A stretch of 64,000 nucleotides of DNA from Oikopleura dioica (taxonomy: Eukaryota; Chordata; Appendicularia; Copelata; Oikopleuridae), in the NCBI GenBank assembly GCA_907165135.1, contig OU015566.1, positions 11,640,157 through 11,704,156 of the forward strand, in the 5' to 3' direction. A model generated the notes under the pieces. It was not told where the DNA came from. It saw only the letters and a list, made by a program, of their open reading frames with translations, and searched no databases. The translations under genes and the position numbers were made by a program. Positions 59,578 to 64,000 of the stretch are shown piece by piece. Positions within the stretch are counted from its first letter, which is position 1; each line of letters opens with the position of its first letter.

Positions 59578-62295
59578 GTTTTATTATTTGTATTAAACTT
59601 ATAAACTATACCAATATTTACTTTTCGACTCGCTTTTATGTGGTTACAGCGCCTTAATGCGCCCTCGATCGACGGTCGATAAGACAAGAGTTGTCCCCGA
59701 TCCTTATGTTCAAATGATTACAAAATGACATGTAATCATTTCATATATTAACCATCGTTTGGCAAGTAATTCTTGTTTTATTGACTTTTGAAATCATGGA
59801 AGAGTCAGGAGTTGTGCTTGATTATATTCGATGTCAAATTCAAGGGCGGCGCTGCATCCCACTTGCACAAAAAAAGAAGCATACGAGACAATATTTCCAC
59901 TTCAGTAAGAGACGTCCGGGCTTATTATTTTGTCCCGACCACATGGTGTGTTTTCGATTTATCATTAATCCGGTTTAATGAAAATATTTTGAGTATTAGC
60001 GTAACAATCAAAATTTCCGCTTCAACTTCGTTGATTTCAGATGAAATCAAAATACTGTATCCTTGATACAATCATGAAGGAATACTACTCATCATGCCTG
60101 TAACAAGTAGGTTACAGGTAGAATCAGACAGGAAGGTACTGAGGTAGTTTGAGATATTTTCTTTTTTTCTCTGAGCCCCGTCGCCGATTTCATCATATGA
60201 AGGAGCATATAATATTTTCGCCACATTTACGCAACAGCGCCTTATTTCCCCGTGGAGGACACTTGTCCCAACGACAGATATTTTGTAGAACTCATCAGAA
60301 CTTGACGGGCCGAGTTAAGATTTATTGAAATATATTCTTATTGACATTTAGTTCTATTAAAGGCGATATATGTATACGCATTAGGAAGAAATATCAAATT
60401 ATTCATGCATCCGTATTGTCCGTGAAGACGACTGTCTTGACCAATTATATTCACATGAACAATCTCAATAAAAGGTTGCACATGCAACCACTAAGCCATA
60501 CAGACGACTGTCTTTTTTAGCTTCTTTTTGTCGCAGTTATATTCTGAATATAATTGTCTGTAAAACTGCTTCTACGGTATTCTAGGCAGCTTAGTTTATT
60601 TACAGATACTAGTGTAGGGCTCAAACACGTCGAACCCTTATGGTCAAAAGTATAAACTCTCTGATTAAGGGGGTAGAAACAGCTTTCTCGATTTTGGACT
60701 GTAGCTACATAAAAGAAACCGTTAGATTTATTTATGTTAACGGTTATTCCTCATAAATGCTCCTAGAAAAGAGGTTGAGGTTCACAAAACTATGAATGAA
60801 ATTTGTTTAACTATCAGCTGACTCGAGATATTCGTGTTTGAAAAGTGGCGAAAATCGAGAATTTCGGAGAGATGAGTTGCTTCTTAGCCAGCTTACTCAA
60901 AAAATTGATGACTAAAAAAAATTTTGAGGGAGATGCTCCTAGATCTAAGATGTTTCTATCTAAACCTGAAGAGAAAATTTGAAAATAAAAGATTCTTTTG
61001 TCTGTAACACCGGTCAAAAATCGCCTTTTTCGGAAAAAAGCTGTTTCTACCCCCTTAATTTGAAAATTTAGTTTTTCCGAATAGTCCGAATCTTGTTAAT
61101 CTTGTTGAGAGTCAGTTGGAGCACAGCTTATAAGTTGGTGGTAAATGGTACTGCATAGTCTATGCAGCATAGAGACGCCCCTGGTGACCAGAGGACTGTG
61201 GATCGACTTATCGAACCCCAGACAAGTAAAAACTACCATTACCACTAGGTATGAAACTTTCACGCTGAGAGGTAGCCGGCCCTTTCCCTGGACGCCATAT
61301 TTAATTGTCCTCATCAAAAATAAAACTCGCCTAATTTCGTCAATATTTCAGTTGTTACGAATTATTGACGAAACGAGACTGGAACGCTAGAGGAGCATGG
61401 TACTAAAGGCTCGTCTCAGAGACGATGCCCTTCATTCGAATTAAGAAAGAAATTGTCGTTTATGTCTGAATTCTCCGTCGTTACAAAATCATCTGGAAAT
61501 AGATAAATGCTCTTGATGCAATAGGAAATAGATGGGACTGCATGGAAGCACCGATCTCGCAATGCAACGATTCCGATATATCGTCCATATTTCGAAAAGA
61601 AAATGTAACTACGAAAGTCCTTTTCATAAATATGAAAATGAATAGAACAAATAATCTTCGAGAGCTCGACCGGCTTTTTGCTGAGAGTATTCTCCGACCC
61701 TCCACTCGCCAGGAAACGCTCCATATGAAATGGAGGATGTAACATCCTGGATGTTCTAACAAATTTGTTCATGATACCAATATAAAGCATAACACCACTA
61801 TCGGCTCAAAAATTTTAACCAGCTTTAATCCCAACCGGTAGTTTATAGCATGAATTTTGAAGTTTTATTCCAATTAGCAGTCAAGTTAGTTGGGAGTTAT
61901 TCAAATTATTCATCTTAACAGCTTCTATGGGAACCGAACATGAATATGTGCTGAGATACGTTTATCGTATTGCATCAGCAATCTCCCATTAAAATAAATC
62001 CGAGTCTATCATATCAAGCATTCAACCAAAGACAAAGAAGTGACAGAGAGCATGAACAGCAAACTTTATCCAAGATTTGTTATGAATATTTTTAACAAGA
62101 AAAGTGCATTTCAACCCATTTCGAGTAGAGAATTTTGAATAAAAGCTTTTCCCTAACCCTAGAGATAGAGAGAGAATGCACAGAGTCAAAATGAAACCGT
62201 GGCAGATATAGTAACTAAGATAGTCTCATAGATCAACATAGTTCCGAAGATTTTTCAATAATTTTGAATAACAAGGACAAAGCTGGACCCGACTT
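59578..62295. other. intergenic about 2.7 kb carrying one MITE
   Basis: The longest gene-poor stretch of the window. It holds the MITE at 60669-61054; nothing else was identified. Open frames at 59781-60066 plus, 61145-61390 plus and 61416-61790 minus show no domain and no consistent exon joins. Confidence 0.5.
60669..61054. mobile_element. TTAA-flanked MITE, copy 2
   Basis: A 386 bp element with terminal inverted repeats GGGGGTAGAAACAGC and GCTGTTTCTACCCCC, flanked by TTAA at 60665-60668 and 61055-61058. It shares the ends and many internal words (TGACTCGAGA, TTAGATCTAAG-like, TTGAAAAT) with 47112-47506 in the same orientation. Confidence 0.85.
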
Positions 62296-62665
62296 ATGGG
62301 CTTTATTGGCGCATTTCTCGGATACATGAGCTACCTCGCTCTGCTTACTCACCATGTAACTCCCATTTTGTCCTTTCACAGCAGACTAAGACATTTTTTT
62401 CAGTCATCATCGGAAAGAGGCAACCGCAGAAACTTCGTCGGATTCAAGGAGATCGCCCTGGTATACGCGCCTAGCTGCATCCTCATGACATCACTCGCCA
62501 GCCTGCTTATCATGCAAATCGTGAGTGATATATGAATTCAAACCACCGAGCTATATTTATAAAGACAAAACTTGGAATGAACAACGTTTTCTGGCGAATC
62601 CCCTGCTGCAGACTCCCAAATGGAGCCATCAACGAACGCGTCCTTTGAATTCTTACTTCGAATAA
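62296..62665 (+). CDS. small two-helix membrane protein, unrecognised
   Basis: Exon 1 (MGFIGAFLGYMSYLALLTHH) is followed by a 48 bp GT-AG intron, then SSSERGNRRNFVGFKEIALV and YAPSCILMTSLASLLIMQI, giving two hydrophobic segments separated by a basic loop. A donor GTGAGTG at 62521 suggests a further exon, tentatively starting 62612 (TPKWSHQRTRPLNSYFE) and stopping at 62665. About 95 residues. Family unknown; the start may lie further upstream. Confidence 0.45.
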
Positions 62666-63079
62666 ATTTCCGATTTCATTAGATATGATTTCAGATCAAA
62701 TATAAAGATAAAAGCGAAGAAGGATCCTTGAAAAAATGCTGATGCTGAAAATTTGATCCTCTTGCATTATGAAACTAATAAAGGAAGACAAAGCGCGGTA
62801 GGCACTCGAACTCTTCCCGGCATGCTCGAGTGCCATGGTGATGGATCCTCGATTTCATCGTCTTTCTTTCATGCAACTTCGAGTAAAGAACACTTTTCCA
62901 GAGCCTTACTAATGAAGAGTTGTTGTTGAGATTGAGATTTTACTCCGCCCGATGTTTTAGAAAAGTATCGTTGTTGTTTTCAATTCTCCGATTTTTCTAG
63001 AACGTCATCCCAAGAGCGCGTGTTTTCAAAAAAAGGGTTCATTCGCGAAATCGCTCCCTGAACGACACAGTACGGTGCG

Positions 63080-64000
63080 ATGGGGGATCAAGACCCTAGG
63101 TAAGTACAGGTTCAAGCAGTTTATATTGAATATCAATCATTTTGGGAATTTTGGGACAATGGGATTTTTTTCAATGGGTATTTTTCAGATGGGATTTTTT
63201 CCAAGACTTTACGTTACGAACACTCAATCTCAAAGCCGACAAGTGGGGCAAGCTCGTCGGCAATGACGATCAAAAGCAGTTAATCCTCGATTTCCTCGAG
63301 AAGAAGGACAAACTCTGGCTCATTATTACCGCTCAGGGATCTGGTGCGCTCACTGCTTCCGAAATCCCCCCTGAGAGCTCAAAGACCAAGGGCGTCTTCT
63401 TCTTCAAGGTAAGATAACAGAAAGCGCTCTAGAAACTCAGCCTCTTTTTCAGCGCGAGGAAAAAACCATTCCAAAAGATAAAATCGCCGAATTGGTCTCC
63501 TTTGGTGACCTCTCCCAAATTCCACTTGACCATCTTTCCTCGTTCGTTGACGATGTCGTCGATGGCATCCTCTCATACAATGACAACTTCGCTACATGGC
63601 CCTCTGTCGTCTCCAGTGACGTCCAAGCTCATGTTCACAAGCTCAAATCTGAGGTTTATGAAATCAGCGGCAGTGTCAAAGGTAAACTTGCATTACAGAC
63701 AATAAACAAATTTTGTTCTAGAGATCTTTTTTGACAAAATTTTTTCAGGACGAACTCTGCTTCCAATGCCAGCTGGAGTTGAAAATGTAAGCAGCGACGG
63801 CGATCTCTCGCACGTTCTCCACAAAATCGAAGGAATCATCATCAAATGGACTCATCAAGTAAAGAGCGTTTTGGAGCTCAAATCGGGACAGGCACTTATC
63901 GACGGAAAAAATCCAGGTAATTCTATACTATAGAATCTATAGTCTTTGAGCAAATTGAGAAAATTAATTGCAAAGTGAAAAAGCACGAGTTTCGATACTT
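63080..64000 (+). CDS. axonemal dynein heavy chain, 5' end (outer-arm beta type), runs off the window
   Basis: N-terminal tail of a ciliary dynein heavy chain. Exon 1 is MGDQDPR; a GT-AG intron leads to WDFFQDFTLRTLNLKADKW. Then GSGALTASEIPPESSKTKGV, FFFKREEKTIPKDKIAELVS, FGDLSQIPLDHLSSFVDDVV, YNDNFATWPSVVSSDVQAHV and LSHVLHKIEGIIIKWTHQVK. This follows the DNAH9/DNAH11/DNAH17 tail pattern: FFF-RT-, a GDP-like loop, a WP-V block and an EG-I--WT-QIK block. Only about 220 of more than 4000 expected residues lie in the window; the last visible exon ends near GKNPG at about 63915. Confidence 0.8.

Noticed and set aside
61416-61790. 124-aa minus-strand frame
   Set aside because: No recognisable motif, AT-rich codons, overlaps other frames equally long; best explained as chance.

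Overview
The window is compact, AT-rich eukaryotic DNA with about 25 protein-coding genes, most split by introns of only 30-60 bp. Gene content is metazoan and chordate-like: CASK, SNAP25, Dishevelled, AP-2 alpha, twinfilin, TIA1, TAF4, TADA3, BBS5, IFT52, tektin-4 and an SLC4 transporter. Three traits point to an appendicularian tunicate such as Oikopleura dioica: tiny introns, several introns that only splice in frame as GA..AG, and runs of same-strand genes spaced about 55-60 bp apart whose start codons sit directly behind an AG (spliced-leader style operons). The species is an inference from architecture; no sequence search was possible.

Layout. From 1 to 53 kb nearly everything is on the minus strand. 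0.2-6 kb: an SR splicing factor, an unrecognised coiled-coil protein, a membrane-anchored dynamin-like GTPase, a small single-pass membrane protein and TADA3. 7-12.5 kb: TAF4, BBS5, a stand-alone TAFH-domain gene duplicated from TAF4, and an unrecognised protein. 13-23 kb: SNAP25, a secreted Ala/Pro-rich protein, an SLC4 bicarbonate transporter and twinfilin. 23-36 kb: CASK with tektin-4 nested on the opposite strand of a 2.6 kb intron, IFT52 and AP-2 alpha. 38-48 kb: a TIA1/TIAR RNA-binding protein, a large disordered nuclear-type protein and Dishevelled. 49-53 kb: a LAMP-like protein with a mucin stalk. 53-64 kb: a beta-1,3-galactosyltransferase (plus strand), a ZP-like secreted protein, isovaleryl-CoA dehydrogenase, a cystine-knot protein, a small membrane protein (plus) and the 5' end of an axonemal dynein heavy chain (plus).

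Mobile DNA is sparse but informative: two copies of a tRNA-derived SINE (in CASK and IFT52 introns), two copies of a roughly 390 bp TTAA-flanked MITE (in a Dishevelled intron and an intergenic region), and a roughly 207 bp inverted-repeat element near the LAMP-like gene. Functional themes are transcription initiation (TAF4, TADA3), cilia (BBS5, IFT52, tektin-4, dynein), synapse and membrane traffic (SNAP25, CASK, AP-2, LAMP-like) and RNA processing. Exon joins were worked out by eye; gene ends and motifs are more secure than every splice site.
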